This document shows positions 1-12,584 of a stretch of 49,865 bases of DNA, one piece after another (within the stretch, counting starts at the first letter, position 1; every line of letters starts with the position of its first letter). Source of the DNA: Alectoria sarmentosa (Eukaryota > Ascomycota > Lecanoromycetes > Lecanorales > Parmeliaceae); assembly GCA_009733775.1 (NCBI GenBank), contig WOGZ01000249.1, positions 1 through 49,865 on the forward strand, in the 5' to 3' direction. The notes beneath the pieces were generated by a model, which was given only the letters and a program-made list of their open reading frames with translations, did not search any database and was not told where the DNA came from. A program made the translations under genes and the position numbers.

Positions 1-82
1 ACCACCCACCCACCCGCCCCCCCAGCCTCCAGCCCCACCTCCCACCCACCTAGGGGTAATTTTGCACCCCTCCGGGCGCAAT
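1..82. repeat. C-rich 82 bp direct repeat, copy 1
   Basis: This stretch of CCACCC runs, followed by an AGGGGTAATTTTGCACCCCT segment, is repeated base for base at 14400-14481. Weaker similarity (TATG, then G(A/C)ACGCTAA(T/C)TCC) continues for about 30 bp after each copy. CCACCCACCC runs also occur near 10870 and at 40600-41460, where they accompany telomere-like motifs. It is therefore probably a member of a dispersed subtelomeric family. It is cut by the window edge, so the true left end is unknown. Confidence 0.85.
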
Positions 83-112
83 ATATGTCGAGAAACTAAG
101 GAACGCTAATTC

Positions 113-3100
113 CTAAGTCCGTTACCTTCCCATTATGTCAGTATTTGTCATGGGTCTAAAGGAAGGTGAAAGCCGGGCGGGACAGGAAATGGATTTGGAA
201 AGTCCCGGTGAGCTTGGACTCTCTCAGTCTGAGTTCAAATCTCAATGCTATACTCATAGTGTCCAAGATGTCAGGCATCATTGCTACGAAACGGTCAAGG
301 CTTTGCGAGCAGCATTCAGAATTGCAGCGTTGTGGTGGAGACAATATGGTAGGATTGCAGCCAAGTGCCCTTCAAGCTATGCCAGTATGCTGCAGTAGAC
401 ACACCGAGGCAGTGGCATTGCGTTGGGAGAAATATAGAGTGCGAGGCAGGTAGAATTGGGTGACGCGGTGGGCAACAACATTGGAAGGCGCCAAGAACAT
501 TGTACAAAATCCTGGCTGAGACTCAAAAATCAAGTAGGCGCTCCAGGCAGCCTGTTGGATCAGATAGAAATATTAATGGAACAGAGACGGGTGTAGTGAT
601 GGGAAGTCGATGGAGTTGTGAGGCACTCGCACATTCGCATGCTTTCAAATCATCGCCGTAATACCAAGCATGCTTCATCAGTATTTGTAGTCATGTACAT
701 GGGTCTTGGTTAGTGGAGAGTGGCCAGCTGTAATGGTTGGAAGACAGAAAGGTGCTCATAACCACGTTTAATCAGTTCGATCGGACAGAGGCAATTAACT
801 TCGAGCGCAGCCACGTCAACATCAGCAGATTGGGCACCCATCCTTGCGATGCTCAGTTGCAGTTGTACCTTGTAACCCTGTCGTCAAACACATTATTCCA
901 TCTTCATACAGTAGCAGAGTCGTATACCCTCTCGACTATTTGCACCATGACCGAACTCAGACTATCCATCCTACAAGGCCATCCTTGATCCCACACCCGC
1001 GTATCCTATGTCTGCCTACGTTTTGCTTCTGGTCTCATGCGCCCGGGCTGTAGCAATTGACTCGCCATTGTCAAACCTTTACTTCCTGTACACAATCTCG
1101 CCCATCACACGGGCGCACAATGTTCCGACCGGCTGCGTCCTTCAAGGCTACCAGGGCCATATTACCCAGCTCCGCAGACCATCCATCTACAAATGTATCT
1201 GCTATGTAGCATCCATACCATATCAATTGCCCTACCGCTAACATCGAGGAGTCTAGGACAAACGAGTGAACATGCACGGTACCGTCTTTATCACTCCCTG
1301 GAACACTCCTCATTCAATACTACAACGTTCAATCTATACAGCATTATTACCCACCAAACTACATTCTCCCTATCCTTCGCAAGCCATGGCAATCTCCTCA
1401 GCACTCTCCTCGTTGAGTCAATGATCACTAATGAAGACGGGACCTTTGACCTCTACACGGTAGACAGGGATGATTGTTGACCGGAGGGACCTTGCCAGTC
1501 TACGACATCACAGAAATAGGCATATGGATGGGCATCTTGTGGCAACTTCGGGAATATACCTTTCCCTTGGAACATGTCACCGGACGAGGTTCTGCGTGTA
1601 TGACATTGCTGGCGAGAACACGCTGGACACTTTTGACGAGTGATGACTGGATACGGGTAGGCGACGGACGAAGCTCGGCCACTTGGAACTGGGACCTATA
1701 AAGAGGATGACGGACCTACAAAGACGATGATGATTGGTGAAATACTCTTTATACCTGCCATCAAAGGTATCATTTTCACAAGGACCTCGGCGTTTGAGTG
1801 TCACCACACGAAGGAGACCCATACCACTTCCATACAGCGGATCATAAGCAAGGAGGTCAAGGGATGGAGCCGAATTAAGACACTGGCATGAGTTCCGGAC
1901 GTTGGAGTTGGGATAAGAGTGGAATACCTTTGGTTCAAGTCTCGCAAAGGCCATGATGCCATCTCCTCCAGCCGTATGTTGACTTGGTCACAGAGATGGT
2001 AGTCCAGGTGTCATTCATGCGTCATCTAAAGGAACTATTGCAATACGCAGTCGTCATCCTTCCGTCACATGCCATCGGCGCTCGCTTTTGAAGCTTGGCT
2101 CCGATACCGAAAAAGTATGAGCTCCCATTCGTGGATGGACTTTTCATCATTGCCATTCAGTGGTGGAGATGATCAACAGCCGGCCTACTGCCATGCCAGC
2201 TTCCCATTCCCGGGTTCCGATTACATCTGTTCCACTGTTTACACCGCACTAACATCCCGGCACCAATAAATCCGAACTCGACGCCATGCAGCAGTCGATT
2301 TCCCGCATAGATGAACCCTCGTCTGCCACTGAATGGGTAGCATTGGATGGCCGCGCTCCACATTCAGTCAATGTCCGTGAGTATTGATTGGAAAGTGTGA
2401 CCCACCACCCTGGGCTCTGTTGGTACGGCGGCATACATCGCACCGAATGACATTTGAGCTGATTCTCGTTCTCCATCCTTCCTCCGAACCCTTCCCAAAG
2501 GGCAATATCCTCACCCGAAACCCAATATATTTCCCATGCGACTGCTTCCCAAGCCAGTCACATGAGACTCACCACTATCCCCGGGCGGGTTTTCACTGTT
2601 GGGTCGAGGTGTTGCCGCAACTGGAGTTGACGTCGAGCTCTCTCGACTGGACTGGCGTAGCGTTGGATGGGTTCAATAACTGGAATATCAACAATGAACT
2701 GGTAGCTTTACCTGTTATCACGCCAGAAAACGTTTCCAGCTCAACTCACCCCATTTAAATTGATATGTTCACTATGTCTCCATCTGATCTCCTCCATTGC
2801 ATGTGATATGTCCATGTACGATGATTCAGGGTGATCATATTACAGCTTATCCCTGCAATGCAGAAATATCAAAAATGGCATCATCTGACTACAGCTCGTT
2901 CCCTCTGATCGAAAATGGCAACCAGCGCATCAAAGCTCCTCTTCCACCATTTGAACGATGAATGATCGTTCTCTTCATTACCTCTGCCGTCAACACCGAC
3001 TCCACCTCCCACAACCCATGTCCCTGCTTTTGAGGCCCCGTCTTACACACTATCTCCCTCACCAGACAGGTTTTCTTCTCGCGGTCGCGTTTAGTCCTGA

Positions 3101-4640
3101 AACAGATGGCGGAGCATACAATGGAATATGAACTCGCATTTACAAATAATGTCACCAATTTCCCAACACGATTCTGCGGTATACCCAAGTTTCGCCTCCA
3201 ATATCCTACAAAAGGCTCAATTTCCATTCCCTAACGCCATCATCGCCGCATCAAAGCTGTTGTCTCGATTCGAACTAGTAACGATGCGCGCTCTCCGCCA
3301 CCGCCGCCATCATCATCACCCATCACCCTAGGCTTTGTCTCGCCCATCCCATCTCTATCCAGATGAGGGATTTAGTATCGCGGTTCCGTTTGTACCTGCA
3401 AGAGACAATATCTTGATCTTCATCAATGGAAGCAGAGGTAGAAAACACGTCGTCTCCGATGATGAAAATATGGTTGGTTTTTGCTGAGCCACGAAGAAGA
3501 GAAGGATAAATGTTATGACGGAGATGATGAAGGTGAGAAGAAGAAAAGAAGAGAGCGGCGAAAGACAAGGACATTGTTAGAGAATGTTGCTACGCTACCA
3601 TGTTCGTTATTGAGACTATTGGCCTACTCTTGGGCTTCCCCATGTCATAAAACCGCTCCATAAAACCCTTCGTTGACGAGTGAATATTGCCTTGAGATAT
3701 TCGTCCGAACCATTAACCTAGCGTCGGCTTTTGAACCTCGGATATGTTGGGATAGTTCACACATCACCGATCCCGCCTTTTTGTTAAAGACTGTCTTGGT
3801 TCTATCCAATCTGGCAGAACACCAGGATATGCTTGATGTCCTGTTCTCCAGTCACACGTGCAATTTCCCGTGAGAAGTCAGGCATATGTGTAGGGAAGTG
3901 AGCAAGGCGATCTTCCCTGACCACATATGGATGACATCGGAACTCTCGCCTCTGTTAGGTCCTTGTGTAGGGACCTTCAGTCAGTCTAAGGATCTCTTCT
4001 GCGCTGGTGTTTGTTCACTTTTGACTCTTTGTGCTGCTGATAGGTATCCACCACATGGGTCACCGTCACCCCTTTTCTCCAGTCCCTTGCAACTTCTGAT
4101 GCTTTTGGACGTGAGTTTAATTCACTTTTGCCATCGGAGTCCAGTTCACAAGCTTCGAGCCTCTAAACGCTCCGACTGTCCTCCGTTGGGGTCTTCTTTG
4201 TTTCGTCTTTTTTACCCCTCCTCCCCTTTGGTTTTTTCCTGATGTGAGATTCTCGGCTTGGGTACTGGACGTGTTCTCTTAGTGGCTTGACTTTTAAAAC
4301 GACCTTGTTCTGTGTGATTTGCGTGGAGAGACTTCCGCATCTGCTTCGAAGATCTGTGTTGATCGCTATATTTCTTCCTAAGATCCTTATAAAACAACTT
4401 TCTGGAGTGTTTAATCGTTTCATTCACACTCCCTGAGCGCCCTTAAGCCCTCTCGATGCATGTCGCACTGCTACTGCGCAGGTCATTGCCGGTTGATCCA
4501 CCGCGGTAAAGCGGTCTTACTTTGTTGAGCGTGGCATAATGACTTCCCAAGTGAATGCCGCAGTTTTTGTCAACGGTCGACTATATGAAGTCATCTGCTG
4601 ACCTTCTTGATGTGAGGTTCACACTTGATCTTTCGAAAAT
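113..4640. other. Gene-free stretch of normal composition
   Basis: Open frames here are short, overlap on both strands and match no family I recognise. The longest are about 125 codons, at 1577-1954 (-) and 2384-2758 (+). A purine-rich patch lies at 3490-3565. Composition changes abruptly to AT-rich at about 4640. I see no RNA gene. Confidence 0.6.
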
Positions 4641-5595
4641 AAATTCATTATTACATACGTATAAATCGGTTTTAAGCATTAATGTTACGAAATTGTTATT
4701 ATTTTTATTTTATTCGAATCGAATAATACTCGTATCAACGATTGATATTATTTTTATCATATTTTTAATAATATAAAAGATTTTAAGATTTTAATAATTA
4801 ATGATTGATAAATTTAAATTAATTATATATCATAAATATACTTGATAACGTAAAAATTGAGATAAATTTTAAATTAAAATATTCGCATTTACGTTTACAA
4901 TATTATCGTAATTTTTGAATAAATTCAAATTTTAAACTTTATATTACTTTATTATTATTATTATTTTATTATTTCTTTTTTTCATTTATATTATTTATAT
5001 TAAAGAAATTAAAATATTGTAAATTAAGAATAATAATAATTTATATTAAAACTTTAAAGTGTTTATTAACGTAACTATATTTATCGCCTTTATTATCTAT
5101 TTTAAAAACATAAATAATATAAATATAATAATATTTTTTAATATATCTTTAACTCACAAAACGAGCGAAAGTTAAGAAAAAATAAGAAATAATTTTTTTA
5201 AAGTCTTTATAATATAATAAATGCTTTAAAACTATTATAAAATTTTATTTTAAATAAGTTTAATCGATTTTTATTAATAAAAAATAATTTGAAAAATAAT
5301 GCTCGACAATTTTTTATAATAAACTAATAAATTAAAGTAAATTTATAAAATTATCAAACTTTCGCTCAATTTGAATTGAATAAAAAAGTTTTTTATCTTT
5401 AATATTTACTTTATTAAAACGCTAAAACACAAGAATTAAATAATTCAAACTTCAAAAAAATAGATTTAATTTGATTTATAGTATATAAATATTAATTACA
5501 TATTTTATTTTAATAAAAGTATAATTAATTACGTAAAAACGTATAATAATATAAACAAAATTATGTATTAACTTTAAAAAGTAAAAATTTAACGC

Positions 5596-5630
5596 TATTA
5601 TTATTATTATTATTATTATCATTATTATTA
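5596..5630. repeat. TTA/ATT microsatellite
   Basis: About 35 bp of uninterrupted TAT/TTA triplets with one C substitution, inside AT-rich block 1. Confidence 0.8.
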
Positions 5631-8600
5631 CGCTTAATTAAAATGTCGATAAAAATTAAAATAAAAATTTTAATGTTAATGCGCGATTTATAAAAAACGT
5701 ATCATAATATTTATCGCTATTTATTATTTATTCGTTAATATAAAAACATTAAAATTGCAAAGAAAAATAAACTTGCATTAATTAAAATAAATTAAAATCG
5801 ATAAATGTTATTAATTTTCTTGAAATAATAATAATTAGTTTTATTGTATTTAATATCGTAAATGTTTATTTGAAAATCGATGAAATAATAATAAAAAAAG
5901 AATTCGTATATTTAAGTCTTTAAATATAACGTTAAATAATTATTTGTTAATAAAAAACTATCGAAAATTAATTTCATATATTTATAAAATTTAATTAAAA
6001 TACAAATTATAACATCGTTATAAATTTAATAAAAAAAAGTATACGCATAATATCTTTTTCTTAAAATGTTTTACGATTTAAATATAATGTTAAATTTTAA
6101 TAAATAATTGATTTTCATTAATATAAAAAATGATTTTAAAATTATAAAGCAATGTTTTTAATATTATAAAAACCTTTTAATAAAATTCGAATTTGAAAAT
6201 ATTTAAAAATCGTTTAAAATATTTGAAAAATTTAACGATATTAAAATTAATAACTTTGAAATAAAGATTCGAATATTGAAATAAAATTCGTAAGTTATCG
6301 AAATAATATTAAAATCAATTAAATTTGATCTATTCGCGTTTAATTTATTTTTATTATTAATTTATTTATTTTATTAATTTAAATTGTTTTAAATCGATTA
6401 TTAAAACATTAAAAAAAATTTAAATTGTAATAATCAATTTTTTATTTTTTCTAATAATTTTGAAAATTAATCTAATATTAGATAATTATTTGAATTAATA
6501 TTTGAATTGAATTAAAAAAACGTTATCAAAACGTTAAAAAAAAGATTTAAAAAAGTATATTATAATATTAATAATATATTAAAATTGTTATTAATTAAAA
6601 AATAACGATAATTAAAACAGATATTAATAATATTACGAGTAAAAATTAAGATGATATTTTATATTTAAAATAAAATTTCGTAAATATAAATTAAATATAT
6701 TATATAAAATAAACGCAAAATTAAAAAAAATTAAAAATTTGTACGTTTAAATTTTTTTTTAATTCGAACGTTGAATCGAATAAAATTAATTTAAAATTTA
6801 GTTAATAAAGATAAAACGTTTTTAATCGTTTATAAATTAAGAGTTAAATGATTAAATAAAACTGTTAGAGATTACACGTAAAACTAAGTAATGTTTAAAC
6901 GTGATTTGAATGAAATTTTAATTATGAAGTTTTAAATACAAATGCATGCATGCAAAAGTAAAAGAATAAATTATAACTTAATACGCTAATGTAGAACTGA
7001 GTCATAAAACTAATTTTGATTTAAAATAAATCGTAGTATCGAAGAGCGAATCATGACAAAAATTTATATTCGAATAATTGCGTAAAATTAAATTTGAAGT
7101 TTTTACAATAAACGTGTTTTCGAATTGTAATAATTTTACGATCACGCGTTCTTTGTTATAAGCGTATTATATATTTTCAAAATTAATATTTTTTTAATAA
7201 AACATTTTTTTAACATTATTCGATTAAGCTTAATATATTTAAATAAAAACATTTACACTTATTAAAAATATATTTATATATTTATTTTCTTTTTACGTAA
7301 TTATTTTATTTAATGCATTTATATAATATAATTTTCTATTAATTTATACATTATAATAAAATGATTGAATTTATTTCATTAATAATAACGAACGAATATA
7401 GAAAAATCGCGATAATAAAAACTTTATTAAAATATTAAACTTAGTAAAATCTGATGTTTTGAAACTTAATTATTTATAATAATTAAATTTAAATAATTAT
7501 ATCAAAATAACGATTTTATAATATCTTATAATAAATAATAAATAAATAAATATTGTAAAATATTTATATAATTAACGTATCAAAAATAAATAATATTTAT
7601 AAATATTAAATATTTTAAATTTTGATAATATTAATTATATCTTTTCAAAATATAATTTAAAGTATTTTAACTTTTCTCGACATTATCGTCGAGCAAATTA
7701 TTATATATTATAATATTTAAATGTTAATTTTCTTCAATTAACATTAACAATTTTTTTTATAAAAATTGATAATAATATAATATAATTCTTTGTATACGTG
7801 ACGAAATAAAAAAACGTTATTTAAATAATATTAATTTATACGATAATTCAGTAAATACATAAACGAAATAATAAATTTTTATTTAATTCTTAAATATTAA
7901 ATTCAAATATTTTTATTATAAAGAATATATTAAATATTTCATTCAAAAAATGTTTTAATTTGTTAAACACAATACTTAAAAAAAATAAGCTTTTAAATTA
8001 TTCTTTATTTCTTTTTATAAAAACATTAACGATGCATAATAAAATAAAATATTTCGACGAAAAAACGATATGAAATTATAGTATTTTTGTTATTAATTTT
8101 AACGATCAACATATTATTTATTTTATTTAAACATTATAAAAAGCTTTTAATAATATATTATTAATTTTCAAATATTTATTATAATAAACTAGATTTTTGA
8201 TTTTTTTTTTTTTTTAATTTAAATATGTAATTAAATAAAAAATATCGTGATAAAAGATTAATTTATAAAAGTACGTAATTTAACGATAATGTTTTAATAA
8301 ATAAATGTTTATTAATTTTCAGTATTAATATGTTCGATATAATAATTAATTATATAAATATATTTAAACAATATTCCCTAATTGAGTGCATTTATTAAAG
8401 TACAATTTTTAATAATATAATAAAATTAATCTTTTTTCTTTGATTTTTTTCAATAACTCGCTATAATAATATTTGATATTATTTTTTAATATTATTTTAA
8501 ATTATAACTTAAGCTTTTTTAAATTAAATAATGTTATAATATATTATAATAATATAATACTTTTAAACATATTATTAAATAAAAATTTAATTATTAAAAA

Positions 8601-9537
8601 GTCTTTTATAATAATAATATATCGTTAAAAGTTAATAATAAAAATAAAGTTGCGAGAGTAAATGTGTTTATTTATAATCAGGATTTCGTTTTCGTTATTA
8701 ATTTAATTAAAATGAAAACTAAAGTAACTTTAATTTAATTAACTTTAATAATTTAATATCGTTGAAATATTATTAATTTCATTAAACGAATTTTGAAACT
8801 TAAAGTTGCTAATAAATTTAATAAATTTTTTAATAATTGAAAATATTATAATATTTAAATAATAGATTTTTATATAATAATAATAATATTTTATTTTTTT
8901 AATTATTAATCGACAATTGAATTAAAATTAAAGTTTTAATTAAAAAGATATAATTTTAATATAAATCGGCGTTTGTATAACGATTTTAAATATGATAAAG
9001 TAATATAATAAATTTATTAAAATAATGCTTAAAAGTTAATTTTATTAAATAAATAAATTAAACGCGTTAGTAATTAAATTTATTAACGATAACTTTAATA
9101 TTAAATTTAATAAATTTACAAGATAAAAGTTGTTTATACTTTAACTCGTTAATTACAATGTCATAATTTTAACTTTTAACGACTTATATGAAAATCTTCC
9201 TTTATTAACTTATAAAATTTAAGAATTTTTAAATTTTTAAAAGTTTAAAGTTATAAATAATAATATAGCGAATAGCGTTTTTTAAAATAAACTTTAATAA
9301 AATAAAGTAAAAACAAATATTTAAATAAAGTTATCAATTTAAAAGATTAAAATAATTATTTTTCAAATAAAAAAGACACGAATTTCGTCAATTTCGATTT
9401 AATTAAAATATGTAAGTTATTAAAATAAATAAAATAAAAACGTTAACGAAAGATTTAAAGCGTTAATAAAAGCGTTTATGATAAAATATTATAAGATATT
9501 TTTATAATATAATAGAAAGCATAGTTAATAATAAAAT

Positions 9538-9673
9538 AATTTTAAGTTATACGATATTTAGTTAATATCGTATAAATATTATTATTATATTATAAATAAT
9601 GAAGTAATTTTAGATTATACGATATTTAATTATTATCGTATAAGTATTATTATTGTATTTTAATAATAACATA
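9538..9673. repeat. Two-copy 68 bp tandem repeat, each with a palindrome
   Basis: The unit starting AATTTTA at 9538 repeats at 9606. Copy 1 contains a perfect 12 bp inverted repeat, TTATACGATATT at 9547-9558 and its complement at 9564-9575, with a 5 bp loop. Copy 2 keeps 10 bp arms (9615-9624 and 9634-9643) with a 9 bp loop. It lies at the right edge of AT-rich block 1, so it may be the terminus of the decayed element. That role is inference. Confidence 0.8.
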
Positions 9674-9699
9674 AATATATAAATGTGATATCGAAGCAA

Positions 9700-10225
9700 C
9701 TATTAAAGCTGTGAGCTTTTATCAAGTTGTGGAGATCATGACAATTAACCTTAGCATAGTCAATTATATCAGAGCAATTATAGTCGGTGCCAGCCTTCTC
9801 AATATCACTAAAGTGGTCAATCCTGTTACAGTCAAATGTATCACAGCCCGTCATATCACTATCAGCAGTTTTACGACAGCCTGTAGTATCAGAGCTGTCT
9901 ATTTAATCAAAACAGTCTCCACAGTTATCGAAGTAATCTCATCCAGCCGTGTCAAACTCCGTACCACAATGTGCATATCAAAGCAGCCAGCAAAGGAATA
10001 CACGTCACATCTGCCCTCAATTTCCAAAGCAGTCACATCAACCTGCACTTATCACATCAAAGCTACCCGAGCAACTATCAGAGCAGCCCGTCGTTTCAGA
10101 CTCACAGCACCCTACCGTATTCATCATCTCAGATCCATCATAATAGCCTCTTATGTCACAGCAGCCCGTCGTATCACGGTTCTCGGTCATATCACTGTTG
10201 CTTATGAACCCTTAGATCGATAGGT
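9700..10225. repeat. Degenerate short-period repeat around (T)ATCA-n-AGC
   Basis: Variants of TATCA(C/G)AGC(A/C)GCCCGTC recur every 15-30 bp, for example near 9770, 9837, 9886, 9977, 10076 and 10160. A 170-codon plus frame (9711-10223) and minus frames rich in Cys and Asp both run through it, as expected when a short repeat happens to be open. It may be a diverged minisatellite or the wreck of a repeat-protein gene. I recognise no protein family. Confidence 0.5.
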
Positions 10226-10834
10226 ATCAGGCCCTGACTTCATGAAGTTTGCACATCTCGCGCAGCAATCCTTTAATGTCACAATTCCACGTCTTTATCA
10301 GTGGTTTACTGACAGTCTTATGCCTTTATACTTCTGGGCTTGGCGTGCTGTTATCGGCTAACTTGAGTGTAAGGGAATAAATTTTATGATGCTTGCAGAA
10401 GGCTTGTAGGGCATGCTTCTGTCGCGGGGCTTCCTTTTGTTTGTCCGTAGTAATTGAAGTGACAAAGGCATTCGCAGCTATTTGTATGTACCAAGACTTG
10501 ATGGAAAGCTACTATATTTTGCAGCAGGTCTCAAAAGACCAATCAACCATCTTCTGCTCATAGAACCTTTTTGTTTCACCACCTGTTGTGTCTTTTCTTG
10601 AGACAATCATTCGTTTAACTCATGTTCAATATCGCCGAAGCATTTGTGAATAAGGCGTGCGAGGTTATAAGAACGTGATCATGACATACCTTTGAAGCGT
10701 TTCATTCACGCGGTTTATATCTCAATTTTGAGTGAGCATTCGTGTACGAGTTGATTAAGTCTCCTTAGTTTCGACCTTACCGCGTTGACAAGGAGATGAT
10801 GGAATGCTTTTCAAAATGCCATTCGAAGTGATTC

Positions 10835-10927
10835 ATGAAAAGCAATTGAGAGTGCTCGCTGTCCGAGTGTCCCACCCACCCGGCCCACCCTGCACCGTGA
10901 AGTTTTTATGAAAAGCAATTGAGAGTG
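10835..10927. repeat. 20 bp direct repeat flanking a C-rich motif
   Basis: ATGAAAAGCAATTGAGAGTG occurs at 10835-10854 and again at 10908-10927, 73 bp apart. Between them lies GAGTGTCCCACCCACCCGG, which resembles GAGTGTCCCACCCACCCTC at about 40589. Confidence 0.8.
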
Positions 10928-11173
10928 TTTGTTCTCTGAATAACCCACCCTCCATCTTACTCCGTCAGGTGAGTTCCACGTCAAGAAAATACCCAGCAGC
11001 CAGTCAATTAGGATGCTGAACGCAATGATGAATGCTCATTTAGTAGGCTATTGTCCGTCAGTGCGAGAACCACCGCTCTCGGGTGCACATTGTCCATGGT
11101 AGTGGGATCAAGCCAGCGCCACGAAGTTCATTCCCCAGTCCTCTATCGTCGTCCAACTTCATCCGCTCACACA

Positions 11174-11273
11174 CTTAGTCTTCCCTTTATGGACCGCTCA
11201 TCTCAACTGCGCTTCATGAGGAGCTTAGTCTTCCCTTTATGGACCGCTCATCTCAACTGCGCTTCATGAGGAG
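11174..11273. repeat. Exact two-copy 50 bp tandem duplication
   Basis: The unit beginning CTTAGTCTTCCCTTTATGGA is at 11174-11223 and 11224-11273 with no difference that I can see. It is therefore a recent duplication or a slippage product. Confidence 0.95.
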
Positions 11274-12584
11274 CTGAGCGTCTCAAGCTCCCTCGAAGCA
11301 CATGTTCGCAAAGAGTGGTCTTGTTGTATTCAGCCTAAAGATCAGGATGCAGCATAAGCGATTGGCGAGTCATGCAATAATAGTGTTTGCAACAATCGTC
11401 AAATTCTTCAAAAGTCTCAACCGTGGCATAGGAGTCGTCGACCGTGGCCTCGGAAATTATCATGGCATTAAAGACACTTCTCAATGCCAGCGTCGCGGAA
11501 TCAGCGGGATCAAAATATGCAAGCCAGAACAGCCCGGCACATTCTCTTCCCCCGACCTTGACAAGACTGCATTTGATTCGTTCTTACCGGCCCAACATAG
11601 TCAATTTTGTCGCTGTTTTGGAGTCAATTGTAAAATTCGATTAAGAAACAGATGCATGTCCCAGCCTTGGAGCCACCTATTCCAGCCTTGAAATTCGCAT
11701 AAGTACATCGCCGGGCGCGAAGCAATAACACGGAATGGTGCCATTTTTGTTAATTACTGGCATTGTAACATTGCCGCGTGGTGTATGAAGACAGCCACCC
11801 TCACCTTGATCTATTGAAGCCTGCGACAGAGGTGTAATCCGCTCCTTCGTAACCATACCTCTGGAGCTGTCGAGACCCTTGGCTGCGTCAAGAATAGCAG
11901 AGCAAGAGCCTAATCTAACGCGTTAGGACTCGAGTCAGTAGCATCGTGGCCAGCGGACTGGGTCACTGAGAAGCCTTCTTCCGCAAGGCTGTCAATCGCG
12001 TTGACGGCTCATCAAGCAATTGGTCGACTTTTGAAGCCTTCATCGACAGGTGCTACCTCGTTTAGCTTTATAATTCGACGAGAGTAATAGCAGTTCTCAA
12101 CCTTATCGCAGCAAGCTCACCATGTCGATATGCTGCTACTCCGAGACCTCCACGGAGATGACGATTACAGTCCACAATGCCTCCTGATCCGATTCCAAAT
12201 CCGACTGTCGACTACCAGCAATTGCAGCAAGACATCAATACTGCTGTTCAGAGAGCCGTCCCCAAACGTGGCAGCTTCAACTACCAACAGCCCACCAAGT
12301 CCGCCCCTAGGTCCAGGTCCACAATGTCCGCGTGGCGAAGCAAGCACCTCGACGCCATCAGAGGTGTACGCCGTGTAAAGGTAGCCATGTTGACGCGTTC
12401 AATGCACGTAACAGTTTCGCGTATAGACCAGCACCTAGGTCACTCAGCTACTCTTTTGAATGAGAAGTCGCAGTCGACAATGTGTGACTTTGCCGGCATG
12501 ATGAGATATGTCAATCACCACGATAATTCTGCAGTCATGTCCATCGGTAGAACTCCGTTTTCACACGCTCAACCCATACGGTTC

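Larger units (their letters stand above)
4641..9690. repeat. AT-rich block 1, RIP-like decayed DNA of unknown origin
   Basis: About 5 kb of very AT-rich sequence with dense stops in all frames and no recoverable gene. Remaining C is often followed by G, as in the other two blocks. A less depleted island (about 6840-7160) contains TGCATGCATGCA and more C and G. I found no flanking direct repeats and could not recognise reverse transcriptase, RNase H or gag remnants like those in 42198-48780. The source element is unidentified. The composition and sharp edges fit a RIP-mutated repeat. Confidence 0.75.
10226..12584. other. Gene-poor stretch between repeats
   Basis: No convincing gene. A 150-codon plus frame at 12177-12629 has a plausible-looking start (MPPDPIPNPTVDYQQLQQDI), but it runs into the satellite and matches nothing I know. 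The sequence near 10860-10950 carries CCCACCCACC-type motifs similar to those at 40600. Confidence 0.5.

Noticed and set aside
1008..1241. 77-codon plus frame with a signal-peptide-like start (MSAYVLLLVSCARAVA)
   Set aside because: The frame is short, an opposite-strand frame overlaps it, there is no splice or homology support, and hydrophobic starts of this length arise by chance.
4641..9690. CRISPR-like or centromere-like interpretation of AT-rich DNA
   Set aside because: There are no regularly spaced identical repeats, and the transition-only decay seen in the LTR pair gives a simpler explanation for the AT-rich blocks.
12130..12470. Zn-cluster or caspase-like gene hints (RCTPCK; LLLRDLHGDDD)
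   Set aside because: The motifs are in different frames and too short, so they are probably coincidence.
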